Below are positions 9,035-19,000 of a DNA stretch of 23,167 bases, piece by piece. This DNA is from Mesotaenium endlicherianum (Eukaryota > Streptophyta > Zygnematophyceae > Zygnematales > Mesotaeniaceae), in contig WELA01009042.1 in NCBI GenBank assembly GCA_009602735.1, positions 38,058 to 61,224 of the forward strand. The letters run 5' to 3'. The translations under genes and the position numbers were made by a program. The notes below the pieces were generated by a model. That model was not told where the DNA came from. It saw nothing but the letters and a program-made list of their open reading frames with translations, and did no database searches. How positions within the stretch are numbered: the stretch's first letter is position 1; every line of letters starts with the position of its first letter.

Positions 9035-10573
9035 ATGAGTGGGGCACCTGGGATCAAGGGCATGGAACAATTCAAAGAGTTGTTAGTGGACCTCTTTGGT
9101 GAGTCAGAGGATGATGCGTCGAGCGATGATCTTCTAAATGACATCACAGTGCCGGTGAGAAGTGAATTCCCGCCATGCAACTGTTCCTGCCTACTGTCTA
9201 ATATATAGAAGAGTATGAATATTGCATGGGGAGTAGAGAAGAAGGCACTGTAGTGGAGTCTGCCTGCTGGCATGTGATGTGCATTGTAAAACATGTTATG
9301 AGTAAGCACTTGCATGCGCATACAGAACGGAGCAAATAAGGTGGTACTGATATAACGGAGGTGAGGGCACACCAGGATGGAGGCAGACTAGACACTCTTG
9401 GGCCCCAGCAGAGCCCTTGGGAGCCGATCGAGGGCATCCAAGGACTCTGGCTGTGCCAAAACTTCATGTCTCCTTGCGAGCAGGACAATCTCCTCTCCAG
9501 CATGAAAGCAGGTACCGCTCTTGTTCTCCAACCTCAAGTAATAACGCTCTCGCTCCGCAACTGGCTCCCTTTTGGGCCCACCCTTCCTTCCAGCCATCGG
9601 CCCCTCTAGCCAAGCCTGCCTCTTCACGCCGTCTGCTGCACGGGGTTGCTGACAAGTGGCAGGCAAATGTGCGTGCTTGATACGGGGGGGGTGCGATGAA
9701 GTGCCGTGGGTGCAGCCAAGTGGCAGGAATGTCTGCGTGATTATTGGCTGGTTCAGTTATTGCCCCCTACTGGGAATGCGTCCTATGCCCCATGCCCCCC
9801 CGGTACTCTGTAACCCCTACCAAATCCCCAGGCCTATTCTTCTTATTCCCGGGAGTTGCCAGGGAGAGTGTAGTCTTCAGTTTCAAGGCAGCTACATTGG
9901 ACGCCACTCACGCCTGGGTGCTGACCCGGCAGCATGCCCAAGTGCTGACGTGGCAGGACGCCTGGGTGCTGGCCGGCCTGGGCCTGGCAGGTGACAGAAT
10001 ACTAGGCAGGGTCGGTGTCAGGGTCGGGGTCAGGACCGGGGCTGGGTCGGGGCTGGGGTCGGGGTCGGGGTTGGGTGTCGGGATCCTGTTTGGTATTGGA
10101 CTCCAGGTTCACTGGCCTATGCCTAGATCACTTCTTGACCCTATACCTCTTGGCAGGGGGGGGGGGTAAGCTGAGTGAGGATCAGGGTTAGAGCTGGGGC
10201 CACGATCAGGGACGAGGGTTTTAGGGCAGAGCTCCCAGGTCCATAGAAGGGTAGAAAAAGAGGTGACAGTGAAGGTGTTCTGCAAACGCCTCCAGTACCA
10301 GCCCAAGTTGTCCTACGGCCAGGCACCCTTGGATAACCAAAAACACCACTTCTTTCTTTCTGAAGACCAGTCATGCCTGGAAAGCTCCAGCTGCCCCGGG
10401 CGCCGGGAGTTTGCAAGCAGGTGCCTTGGAAACCCAACTCGCTGCGGGCACCAGGAGTCCAGACTCCCCGGCTGTGAGAGGGAGTGCGGGAGAGAGATGT
10501 GCCCTGTGCGCACGGGCCCTTCTGCGGTATTTGCACGCGCGCACGCCCGCGCGCGTGTGCAAACACACACACA

Positions 10574-10613
<40 letters not shown>

Positions 10614-13600
10614 CGTGTGCACGTTCGTGCTCGTGGTCCTGAGTGTGCCAGTGTGGTGGGCTCGCGTGGTCCAACGTCTCCTCTGCTTCTTGCGGCCCCC
10701 CCTCCCTCCTCCCTCCCCCCTCCCCGACCCAACCCCCGGGGCTCCTTTCCTTGCCACGGGCCAGATGCTGACAGGTCTGTGCCTGTTCCTGTGTGCGGCC
10801 GGCGGGCGGGCGGGCGGGCTGGCGGATGCAGAGGGCTGGTTTGCACGCCCAGAGTGCAACCAGGTGGGTGGCTGGAGCAGGCCGTCCCTCCCTCCCTCCC
10901 TCCCTCCCTCCCCTCCCTCCCTCCTTACCTCCCTCCGTCCCTCCCTCCCTCTCTGCTGCCGGCGCTGCTTCCTCTTCTACTGCTGCCTCGCCATCCCATG
11001 TTGTTGTGCGTGTCGGCTGCAGCTTGTCATGGCAGCACTACCTCTCGCCTGCGGCTTCCCCCTCCTGCCCCCTGCTGCCGACGCGCATACACTGTGGCGC
11101 AGCAGAGGGTAGGCTCTGAAGGGGCAAGGGTCCATACATTCTAGACTGGAGACTGTTTTAGCTTGACAGCTTGCCTTTGATACATTTTGCCAGCACAACA
11201 ACCCGGCGTCGTCTGCAGAGGAGGTCATGCGGATGCAGGGAGTCTGTGTGCGCCCCTGTCTGACAGCTGGCGCGTCTGAGCGAGTGAGCGAGCGAGCCGG
11301 GCTCTGTTGCCCGCCACGCTCTGGCGCCACCTGGCGGGCTGATGCGGGGCGGCTCGGTCTGTCGTTCTGCAGCGCAGGTGATGAGGTTTGGAGATCTGTA
11401 CCCGTGGGCAGCCTCTCTGTCCTCCCGCATACACCTGGCAGCAGCGGCAGCAGCGGCAGCAGCAGCACCAGCTGGGGCACACAGAGAGGATGGAAGTTGC
11501 GCACAGCACGCTGATGATGTCGCCCAGGGCCTCGAGGATCCGCCAAGTGGCACTTGCAGAGTACCTCAAGGGGGAACGGAATTCGGAGCGAGTGCTGGCC
11601 CAGAGGGCTGCCAGGTGGCGGCAATCGGCCCGCTGAAACCCGACATCCTCCGACGGGCGCCCCTGTTTGACCAGCTGATAGCCAACTCGTACCAGCCCCA
11701 CGAGGTGCGCATCGCGCTTGTTGACCCGCTCTGACGTCCCTTGACCAACCTTGACGTGCTTTGATCAGATTGGCCACGCGCTGAGCAATCCTCAGGGCTC
11801 CTCCTTCCTTGTAGCCCCAAGAGCTGAGTGCGAAGCAAATGCACTCTGTCTGATCAGGCTCACTCCTATGCACCCTCCCCCCCCCCGCTCCCCCCGCCCC
11901 AGTGGCGCGCGTGCATGCTTCTTCTATGTGTCAAAAATGTGGAGGTGGAGGTTGTGGAGTTCCGCGCGCCGGGGGTTGAGAGTTCTTAGCTTCGGGGCTC
12001 AGGGAAGGGAGGGAGAGAGGGAAAGAGGGGGAGGGGGCAAGGGCGAGGGAGGGGGAAGGACAGAAGAGGAGGGACAGTGAAGAGGAGAGAAGAGAGGAGA
12101 GGAGAGGAGAGTGTACTTATCCCCCTTGCTTTCAGACAATTTTGCCGGCGCGGCACGAGACCTCCACTTGTGTCTTCCACGGCCAGCTTCTGGCTTGGCG
12201 TGTGCCGCGCATGCCCTTTCAGGGGGGCAAATGTGAGAGGTCATTGGTACTGGAGGTTGCCGCTCAGTCTTATCTTGCCCCTTAGTATCGTGCATCCATT
12301 GGTAGCGGAGACATTGACGGAGTTGGTGCCATTGACGTCCCTGAGGATGCTTGTGCTTGTGCTTGTGCTTGTGTGCATGCGGTGCGGGGTTGGCAAAGAG
12401 TGGTGGTCGGCGGGTGGCGGCAGGGCATCAAGCCACATGTCGACCTCCTGCGCTTTGAAGACGGCATCGCCATCGTCTCCCTCTGCTCTGCTTGCGTCAT
12501 GACGTTCTCCCCCGTTCCTCACGTGGGCGACACCCGTGCATCCGCCCCCATGCCGCGGTCCTCCACCATATGGCAGGAGGCGCCGCAAAGCGACACTTGT
12601 CCAACGCTCCTCCCCATCTGTGCTGCTGACGTCCTGTCAGCCCCGCCAGCACAACGTCCAGATGGCGCCTTCGGGGGCACCCAGGACCCCTCTGGCTCGT
12701 CTGCCCCCCCCGGTGAGCCTGGAGATTACACGGGGGGTACAAGCCCTAATCTCCTCAGCCAGGGTACGACAGCCTCTTTCAATCCAGCGGCAACTTGCAT
12801 GCTTGAGCCAGCTGTCAAGCGCGATGGTCTGAAGGTGGTCGAGGCAGAGGGTGCTGGGACTGAGACTGGAGCGGCGAAGAGTGGGGCTTTGCGGAGCAAG
12901 AGGCCGAGGCCGATACGGAGAAACTTGTGCGTGCGTGCTGGCGCTGCAGCTATGGCTGGCCAACCTCTCGCTGGTGCCGGTGCTGGCGTTGGTGCTGACG
13001 CTGGTTCTGCAATGGTGCTGCAAAAGAATGCAAGTGTGCTGGCAGGGCTGAGCAAGCCTAGCAGCAGTGAAACTTTAGGGAGGCATTGGTGCGGCCTGGG
13101 TGAGGAGCTGGCGTACGAAGCTTTTGCGGGGAGGACAGGTGTCCACCCGCCATTGGAGGGAAGAGACCCCGTTTGTCTGCCACTGTGCAGCTCTGCTGCC
13201 GACGCTGGCTTGAGCCTGAGCTCCAGAAGAGCAGCTCTTGCAACACGGTGTCTGGTGGACTGGCAGGTGGCAGAGCCTCCTTGTCCTCCTCTTGAGGTCT
13301 GCAACGGCCCTGAAGGAGGTGGCGAGAGACGTCGACACCCCTGCAAGCGATTACGCTCTCGAAGTTCTTGTCCGGGGTCTGCGATGGCAGGCAGCACAGA
13401 ACCCCCGGAGGAAACAAACTCTAGCAGAGAATGTGGAGGAAGACAATGTTTAGCAGAGAGCTGCGCGCATGCATGTGCTTCTGAAGCTGCCACTGCGTCT
13501 GTGTTTCTTTCCGCGTCTGCGTCTGCGGCTGTTGAGCCTGAGGCCGAGCCTGAGACTGAGGCTGGTGGTGGCAAGAAGTCGGTGCTTCTGTCACCTGGCG

Positions 13601-13758
13601 ACCTGCTGCTCTTGTCGGGCGAGGCCCGGTACAGGTGGACGCACGGTATCCTCCGAGACGAGGAGCACCAAGTGTGGCAAGGGCGACAGGTGGACCGCCG
13701 CTTTAGGATCTCGCTGACCTTGCGACGAGTGTGCGCTGAGTCAGCAGCAGGTGATTAA
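9035..13758 (+). CDS. AlkB-like Fe(II)/2-oxoglutarate-dependent dioxygenase
   Basis: Exons: 9035-9154, 9412-9511 (or from 9409), 10832-10863, 11378-11704 and 12424-13758, all GT-AG and phase-consistent, 637 codons as read. The start has an in-frame TAA nine bases upstream. The AlkB family oxidatively removes alkyl groups from nucleic acids, or modifies proteins, using Fe(II) and 2-oxoglutarate. Seen: acidic N-terminus LFGESEDD; IEGIQGLWLCQNFMSP; EGWFARPECNQ across the 32-nt exon; VMRFGDL; LFDQLIANSYQPHE; GIKPHVDLLRFEDGIAIVSL, giving iron ligands H198 and D200; then SGEARYRWTHGIL with H600, and R621/R627 spaced RxxxxxR for 2-oxoglutarate. HxD and the third His are 400 residues apart, against about 55 in typical AlkB. 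Splicing 12523-13575 (1053 nt, in phase) would give 286 residues and normal spacing, and is preferred. The family resembles a plant AlkB-like group of ~230-260 residues. Its substrate is unknown to me. Confidence 0.85.
10009..10082 (+). repeat. GGGTCG/GGGGCT minisatellite with G-quadruplex potential
   Basis: Degenerate units GGGTCGG, GGGGTCAGG, GGGGCTGGG and GGGGTCGGGG supply at least eight runs of three or more G with short loops, on the sense strand of the AlkB-like intron. Confidence 0.85.
10563..10611. repeat. (CA)n microsatellite
   Basis: Nearly pure CA dinucleotide run of about 49 bp with one CT interruption, located in intron 2 about 220 bp upstream of the 32-nt exon. Confidence 0.95.
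10801..10819 (+). repeat. (CGGG)4 run just upstream of the micro-exon
   Basis: GGCGGGCGGGCGGGCGGGC ends 12 bp before the CAG acceptor at 10829-10831. The usual polypyrimidine tract is missing at this 3' splice site. Confidence 0.9.
10864..11377 (+). other. AlkB-like gene intron 3
   Basis: A 514-bp intron with donor GTGGGT and acceptor GCGCAG. It opens with the CTCC repeat. The rest has no recognisable gene. Confidence 0.7.
10885..10953. repeat. (CTCC)n tetranucleotide repeat
   Basis: About 70 bp of CCTC units with few interruptions, starting 22 bp after the 32-nt exon ends. On the transcript it is a long CU-rich tract of the type polypyrimidine-tract-binding proteins recognise. Confidence 0.95.
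12001..12111. repeat. Near-perfect homopurine tract
   Basis: About 110 bp of GGGAGGGAGAGAGG-type sequence on the plus strand with only a few C/T interruptions. Its second half is GAGGA repeats. It is intronic in the AlkB-like gene. Confidence 0.9.
12349..12374 (+). repeat. (GCTTGT)4 hexanucleotide repeat
   Basis: Four consecutive GCTTGT units followed by GTG, 50 bp upstream of the exon carrying the HxD iron-binding motif. Confidence 0.9.
12523..13575 (+). other. Probable in-frame intron inside the terminal AlkB-like ORF
   Basis: Begins GTGGGC after FSPVPH and ends GGCAAG before KSVLLSPGDLLLLSGEARYRW. It is 1053 nt (351 codons), so both splice products stay in frame. Removing it restores the compact loop expected between the HxD strand and the strand preceding the third histidine. 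The content is low-complexity and Ala/Ser/Gly-rich with no domain I recognise. A long frame is also open on the opposite strand, so openness alone does not show coding. The alternative is a real 351-residue insertion. Confidence 0.6.
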
Positions 13759-13932
13759 ACTGCTTACCTTCTTCTGGGGCATGTATGTACACACTTATGC
13801 ATACACGTAGATTGGTCTATATCATGTGTGCAGATATGTACGTTAATACACATGTATTGTGCACGCAACTATTAGCATGTTTGTTGACGAAGCCAGCTAG
13901 TTCATCATCTTCAAGTGCATTCTGGCGAATGT

Positions 13933-13968
13933 CAACCCCTAACTAGAGTAGGGGAATGCCAGGGGTTG
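13933..13968. other. Inverted repeat downstream of the AlkB-like stop codon
   Basis: CAACCCCT (13933-13940) pairs with AGGGGTTG (13961-13968). A shorter overlapping pairing CCCCTA/TAGGGG is also possible. It lies about 175 bp after the stop and may be a 3' UTR structure. Confidence 0.55.
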
Positions 13969-14250
13969 CGCTTGCCCCCTTTCTGGTAATGTCCATCTAT
14001 ACCATTGGGACATATGTCCTTGACTGGCGTGTGCCAAAGCAGTGATGCACTTTGGGGTGACGTCTTTATCAGGCACCTCTCCTTTCCTCAGACAGTTTCG
14101 GAGGCAGCAGTCCGTGTACCCTCCTGTTTTGAGTGCCAGAAAATGCTATATTGATTGCATTACGATTAATATTCATGGCCCAAAAGGCCCCCCCAGTACA
14201 GATGAGCGAGTTGATTTTCTTCGATCTTCGATCACGAGAATTGGCAGTAT

Positions 14251-14267
14251 GTCATCGACGTGATGAC
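14251..14267. other. Short perfect hairpin
   Basis: GTCATC-GACGT-GATGAC, a 6-bp stem with a 5-nt loop. It is short enough to arise by chance. Confidence 0.35.
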
Positions 14268-14600
14268 TCGCAAGTCATGGTAATGTGAAATTCATGAAGA
14301 AAGTGTGCTTAACGATCAATCCACCAGATAGTTGGAACAACGGAGGGATTGTGAAATTTGTGCACACCTACGCGCTATTCAAACAAGCAGGCATCAACCA
14401 TCAACCGAGATCCATCCTTGAGCACCAACAAAGTCGTCTGAAAGCAGGAAGCCTCTGGCCACTTACTTCTTATATAGCTGATATAGACACACAGCTATGC
14501 GTACTTGATCCAACTAAACCCAAGACTCAATGGCAAGAGCATCCACGGCTCTAGCGCATGTTGCATATGCATGTCAAGTAATTGCGCTACAAAATCGATG

Positions 14601-14655
14601 AATATGTATAAATATAAGTATATGTATATATGTGTATATATATATATATAATATG
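14601..14655. repeat. (TA)n microsatellite
   Basis: ATATGTATAAATATAAGTATATGTATATATG followed by a pure TA run. It lies in the convergent intergenic region. Confidence 0.9.
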
Positions 14656-15340
14656 CAGTGAGACAAAATGCCGTCACCACATTTGTTACATGTGACTACT
14701 TGAAAAGTTGAAGCTCATAAAAATGGGGGAGATAAATGTCTATATCAGAGCATACAGGATAAAGCTCAAGGGCTCACTGCACAAGGCCACAGAGGGCCCA
14801 GAATATTCTTGTCATGTCTGAGATATGCCAGCCACAAGGCCATGAAAGGCAGAATACAAAAGAATAGGGGATATGTATTAATTCGTATTAGGAATTGAGT
14901 AAAGCCTGCCACGATAAGCAGCAGAGAAACCCAAGCCTCTAGCAAGCTACACGATATATTATGGTACAGATGTGCAGTAGCTAGGCAAAGTACATGTAGG
15001 ATACATAGCCATACTGTTATGCCCAGCCAGCAAAAAAAGCCTCCAGCTGTCCCTTTCTAAGCGATTCCCTCTACACACTCCTCCAGAGGCCAACACTCCA
15101 GCCCCCCAGAAAAAGAAGAAAATAATAGGGTAGCCTCGTACTCGTGGCGCACATCCCAAGCCCCCCACAGCTCCGAGCTGGGGCACGAGTGCAGCTGTCG
15201 TCATCATTGATCCCTGTCAGTCCTGGAGGGGACCTGTAGAATGTCAGGCACCAAATGACCCTAGGGGTGTCCTAGGTGTGCTCTCCTCCTAGGCCTGTAA
15301 GCACCTGCAAGTGACCGTAAGTGGCACCTGTCGACGTCGG

Positions 15341-16827
15341 TCAAGCCTGGGTGCCCTCGTCCTCCTCCTCCTCGCTCTCGCCGTCGTCTGCTTCTTCCGC
15401 GTCTGTGTCGACGTCCGCCAGAATGCACATGCCGTGCATGTGGCCGTACACGCACACAAAGACGTCGGCGTCGACGGCCCCGTTCTTGTCCTGATAGCAG
15501 TTGAGGGACGTCACGATAGTGACCGGCACCATGTCCGCGGCCGCGAGGCTCCAGACAGGCGCGGCGCAGAAGGGGCAGCGCCGGCCGTCTTCCAGAATGA
15601 GCTTCTTGCTGGCGAGGACGCGCCGGGTGTAGGAGCCCGCAAAGTTCTTGAAGATGCCCCGGAAGATCCCCACCTCGTCCTCCCCCTCGTAGTGTGTGCA
15701 CGTCTCCGTAATGTAGAGAACGTCCCGCTTGCACGACTTCCCCAGCAGCCTGCGTCCCGACGACTTTGAGAATATTTTACCTGCCAATGACACCGGCCGA
15801 AACAACCGCAATGCCCAAGGCAGATCAGCTGGAGAATCCTATGGGTCTTGCACCACAAAGCCCTCATGCTGCTGCAGGTGGGCAGCTCTCTATACAACGA
15901 CACGCCTCTGGGTTTGAGAGGGCGCACGTCACTCCACACCACGTCACGCCTGTATTCACGGACAAGTTGCACAGCACTCTGTACAACAACACACCCGTTT
16001 GACGGACAAGGAACCAATGCAGCAAATTGCCCCTGCCCCTTTGCAGCTTGTGGAACCATAAGAGAGTGAATAAGGCATGCCCTGTGGCAAAGGCGACTCT
16101 CAAGCCTGAGGGACAGAACAGACCAGCAGACCAGCTGGTCATGTCACAAAAAGCTCTACAAGTGACAAAGAAGTCCGTACAGCACACGCTGCAGGAACTA
16201 GAGGACACAGGTTGTTCTCACTCATCAGGTCCCTCTAGGGATGAAAACCTCAATAGTCAATAGTCTCTCACCGAGTCTGTCTGCATGCGGGGAGAAAGGT
16301 ATGACGTCGAACAGAGGGCTAGGCCGCGCTCCGGCACAGAACCTCATAAGCTTTGCATATGCAGTCCAGCCACCTTCTATTTGCTTGTCATTCGACAGGC
16401 CTGCTGTGAGGACAGTAGTCATCTTAGGAGCTTTCTGCCAGCAGAATTCCCTCCACAGAGAATTCTTTGCAAGAGCGGCCATCCGCCTATTCGTGCATGC
16501 CAAGTTTGCCAGCGTGGCTGCATCCATTTTCCCGCAGCGGAAGATATTGACGAGGAGCTCATCTGTAAGCTCATCTAGTCTAGGAGGACCACGGTGACGC
16601 ACTGCATTGTTTGCTACCGCCTGCCTCTTCAGCTTTGGTCCACTGTTAACTAGTGGCGTGTCCTGCACCACCTGATGAAGTGTTCGTTTCAAAGTAGGTG
16701 CATTAGGGTTAAAGCTAGAACCCGCTAATGTGCCCAGGGATCCAACAAATGGCTGTATATTGAATGCAATTTTTCCGGGAAGCTGACCTAAACGCATCGC
16801 TCCTGAAAACCTCGCATCTTCGCCCAT
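15341..16827 (-). CDS. EDL: EID1-like F-box protein, complete
   Basis: Two exons, 16827-16272 and 15780-15341. The donor is GTGAGA and the acceptor TTGGCAG, with phase 1 on both sides, giving 331 residues. An in-frame TAA lies six bases before the ATG. The F-box spans about residues 82-129 (LDELTDELLVNIFR...LANLACTNRRMAALAKNSLWREFCWQKAP). The C-terminal half has the EID1-like pattern: GGW...AKLMRFC, FSKSSGRRLLGKSC, RDVLYITETCTHYEGEDEVG, FRGIFK, CPFC (254-257), VWSL and CVYGHMHGMC (295-304). The last four Cys/His positions look like a zinc-binding set. A strongly acidic tail follows (residues 308-328). Known for the family: the F-box binds SKP1 in SCF ubiquitin ligases. Arabidopsis EID1 dampens phytochrome A signalling and an EDL member acts in abscisic-acid signalling. 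The target here is unknown. The Lys/Asn-rich first 80 residues are not conserved in my recollection. Confidence 0.9.
15781..16271 (-). other. Single intron of the F-box gene
   Basis: A 491-bp intron. On the gene strand the 3' end is GTTGTTTCGGCCGGTGTCATTGGCAG, GT-rich with few pyrimidine runs. No nested gene is seen. Confidence 0.8.
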
Positions 16828-19000
16828 GACCCCTTACCTCACGCAGAAAGCCCTACCTATCCACAACTTCGGTCGTCAACCCTGGAACAATGTCAAAAGA
16901 GCCAACATAGATTGAAACCTTCCTTATTCACTTCTGCAGCAATCGGAACACCTTATGTCCACCTGTCTTGCAATATTATACTACTCGCTAATTAAGTGCA
17001 GGCACATGCTTTGAGTTGGAGAAAGAGAATACCACAAAAACTCTAAGCATGTCGAAACTTGAGGCTGAAAACGGACGAGCATGTCCACGTCAAAATATGC
17101 ATGTGATGTTCGGTCCCTATTAAACGATACTAAACTCAGCGACAAGGCGATTACGACAAAGGTTCCCGACTGTTCCCGACTTTTACAAAAGGTAAACTCA
17201 ACTCGACTTAGCGGCGCATGTGTGCGTCGGTAACCCAAATTTTCCTTACTATTCGCACGTTGAAGTATAAACCGCAGTCTTCTTTTCTTAGCTAGATAGG
17301 TTGGCCCCGAAGATCTTACCATTGGAGTCATTTACCACCTACATTATCTATGATCGGACAGATTATATCGTGTCAATTACCTTTCTAGCTTAACTCAAAT
17401 CAATTAACTCAAACTTTAAAGGACCACTACACCTCGATGGTCTTCTATTTGCTTCTATTTGCTTCTATTATGTCTCCTGCTCCGCACACTACGTTTCATA
17501 GCTTTATTCGTGGGTAGGTCCCTTCCTTTCTCTCTCCCTTTATTTTGATCTTGACCCCATAGTCTCGTACAGTGCTAAAAAGTCACCCCGGAGTAGATTT
17601 TCCACAAAGTCCTGTACTTACTACGATAATGCATGGCTATGCTCTTTCAGTGCTTGCAATCTAGCCATAAATAGCATTGTAAGGGGCTTTTAGCAACTTC
17701 TACATGTATTTTGCTAGACAATATCTCTAAAATTGTGCCTTCATTCATGTGCATGGCTTCTAACAAGCATTTGTGCCTTCTTGCTATTACTACCCAATGC
17801 ACACCAATTAAGCTTTCGAACGCAGCAAGTAGATTGTGAAAATGATTCAAAATGTCAAACTCCAATTGATTTCCAACAAACGGTCATTGTAGTGCTTATT
17901 TGTGTATTAAGGTTGGTCTAAAGGGACTCACGTGCAAAACACATTATTTTGCAAACTTGAAAGCCAGAAATGAATATGGCTGACGATAGATTCTCGCGGT
18001 CCAATACTTTCTTTGCAAAGACCCATGCCCTTTTGATTGGCATCGGGGCCAACTCGCTGCAACACACCTATTGACGGCCACACCGGTTATTAATTGTAAG
18101 GAAATCAATATCAAGTGGATAATCCCACACATAAATTTATCAAGAGAGCTCAGAATAAATGCGAGTCAACTCAATGTAACGTTCCTCTTTGAGGTGACTC
18201 AACATGACGTTGAATTGTTGCTGAGAAAAATTGTGTTGGGCAATGAGACCATAAAGTCAACGAGTGTCCGGTATTGATGCCGAAAGCATGACTTGAAACA
18301 CATTTTCAACTTGATGCTAATTAATGGAAAAAAAATTGCCACAGATGCATACTCCTGTTTTGTTTTGTTTGCAAGAACAACTTAATACGTATGAACTTAG
18401 GGATAGGAAACTACTGGCAAATTTTCCCACTCCCATTTTGATCAAAATTGGCTGGAAGGAACCGTACAGTAACCAGAAAATAAATTAATGTCAAGCAGAT
18501 AATGCGCTGTATGCATCAAATGTACATCCAGATGATGAAAGCTGTCGGGACAATCTGGTTCAAGACGACCAGTTTGATTCAAATTGGTGGCCATTGTAAC
18601 AAGAGCTTTACATGAAAGACAGGGGTTTGATAGATATGATACTTGAAACTCCTAGGATGCTTACAGACTGCAGCCTCACATGAGGGCGAGAAGCTTCCAA
18701 ACATATGTACACAAGCCAAAAATATGACACTCACCCTGTACTACAAGTAAAGCCCATGCATTCTGACATCTATGTGTTTCCTAAGCAGCGCAAAGAGCTT
18801 GCAAGATGATTCCCAAAAAAATATCATCACCTTGCTCAGTAGCTCTCTAATGAGAGAGAGCCTCCAAAGATTTCTCCTGAGAACGCATCAGTAGAAAGTT
18901 GAGAAGGGGCAGAGAGAAAGTCGGGCCCATCAGAGATGAGGCCCAGACCCCACGAGGGTCCAAGGGTCATGGAGGTGCGTGCACGACGTGCAACGGCCAA
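16828..19000. other. AT-rich intergenic region upstream of the F-box gene
   Basis: 2.2 kb between the F-box start and the stop codon of the next minus-strand gene. Only short frames without recognisable domains occur (for example 16981-17331 minus, 18071-18277 plus). Two minor tandem repeats are present: GTTCCCGACT twice (about 17162-17181) and TTCTATTTGC nearly three times (about 17441-17469). The F-box promoter should lie at the left end. No tRNA, rRNA or transposon was found. Confidence 0.5.

Larger units (their letters stand above)
9512..10831 (+). other. AlkB-like gene intron 2
   Basis: A 1.32 kb intron with donor GTACCG and acceptor GATGCAG. It contains the GCTGACNNGGCAG repeats (9911-9990), a GGGTCG minisatellite, a CA microsatellite and a CGGG run that ends close to the acceptor. 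No nested gene is seen. Confidence 0.7.
11705..12423 (+). other. AlkB-like gene intron 4
   Basis: A 719-bp intron with donor GTGCGC (weak) and acceptor GGCGGCAG. It contains the purine-only tract 12001-12111 and a GCTTGT repeat. The 3' end is GT-rich rather than pyrimidine-rich. Confidence 0.65.
13759..15340. other. Convergent intergenic region, AT-rich
   Basis: Lies between the stop codons of the AlkB-like and F-box genes and should hold both 3' UTRs. It contains an inverted repeat at 13933-13968, a short hairpin at 14251-14267 and a TA microsatellite. Open frames at 14042-14263 and 14285-14554 have no recognised domain. No clear poly(A) signal could be assigned. Confidence 0.5.

Noticed and set aside
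12726..13574. 282-codon minus-strand frame inside the AlkB-like terminal ORF
   Set aside because: No recognisable domain, and it overlaps the proposed intron. It shows that this GC-rich stretch is simply poor in stops.
14042..14554. Two short plus-strand frames in the convergent intergenic region
   Set aside because: No recognised domain and no promoter or splice evidence.
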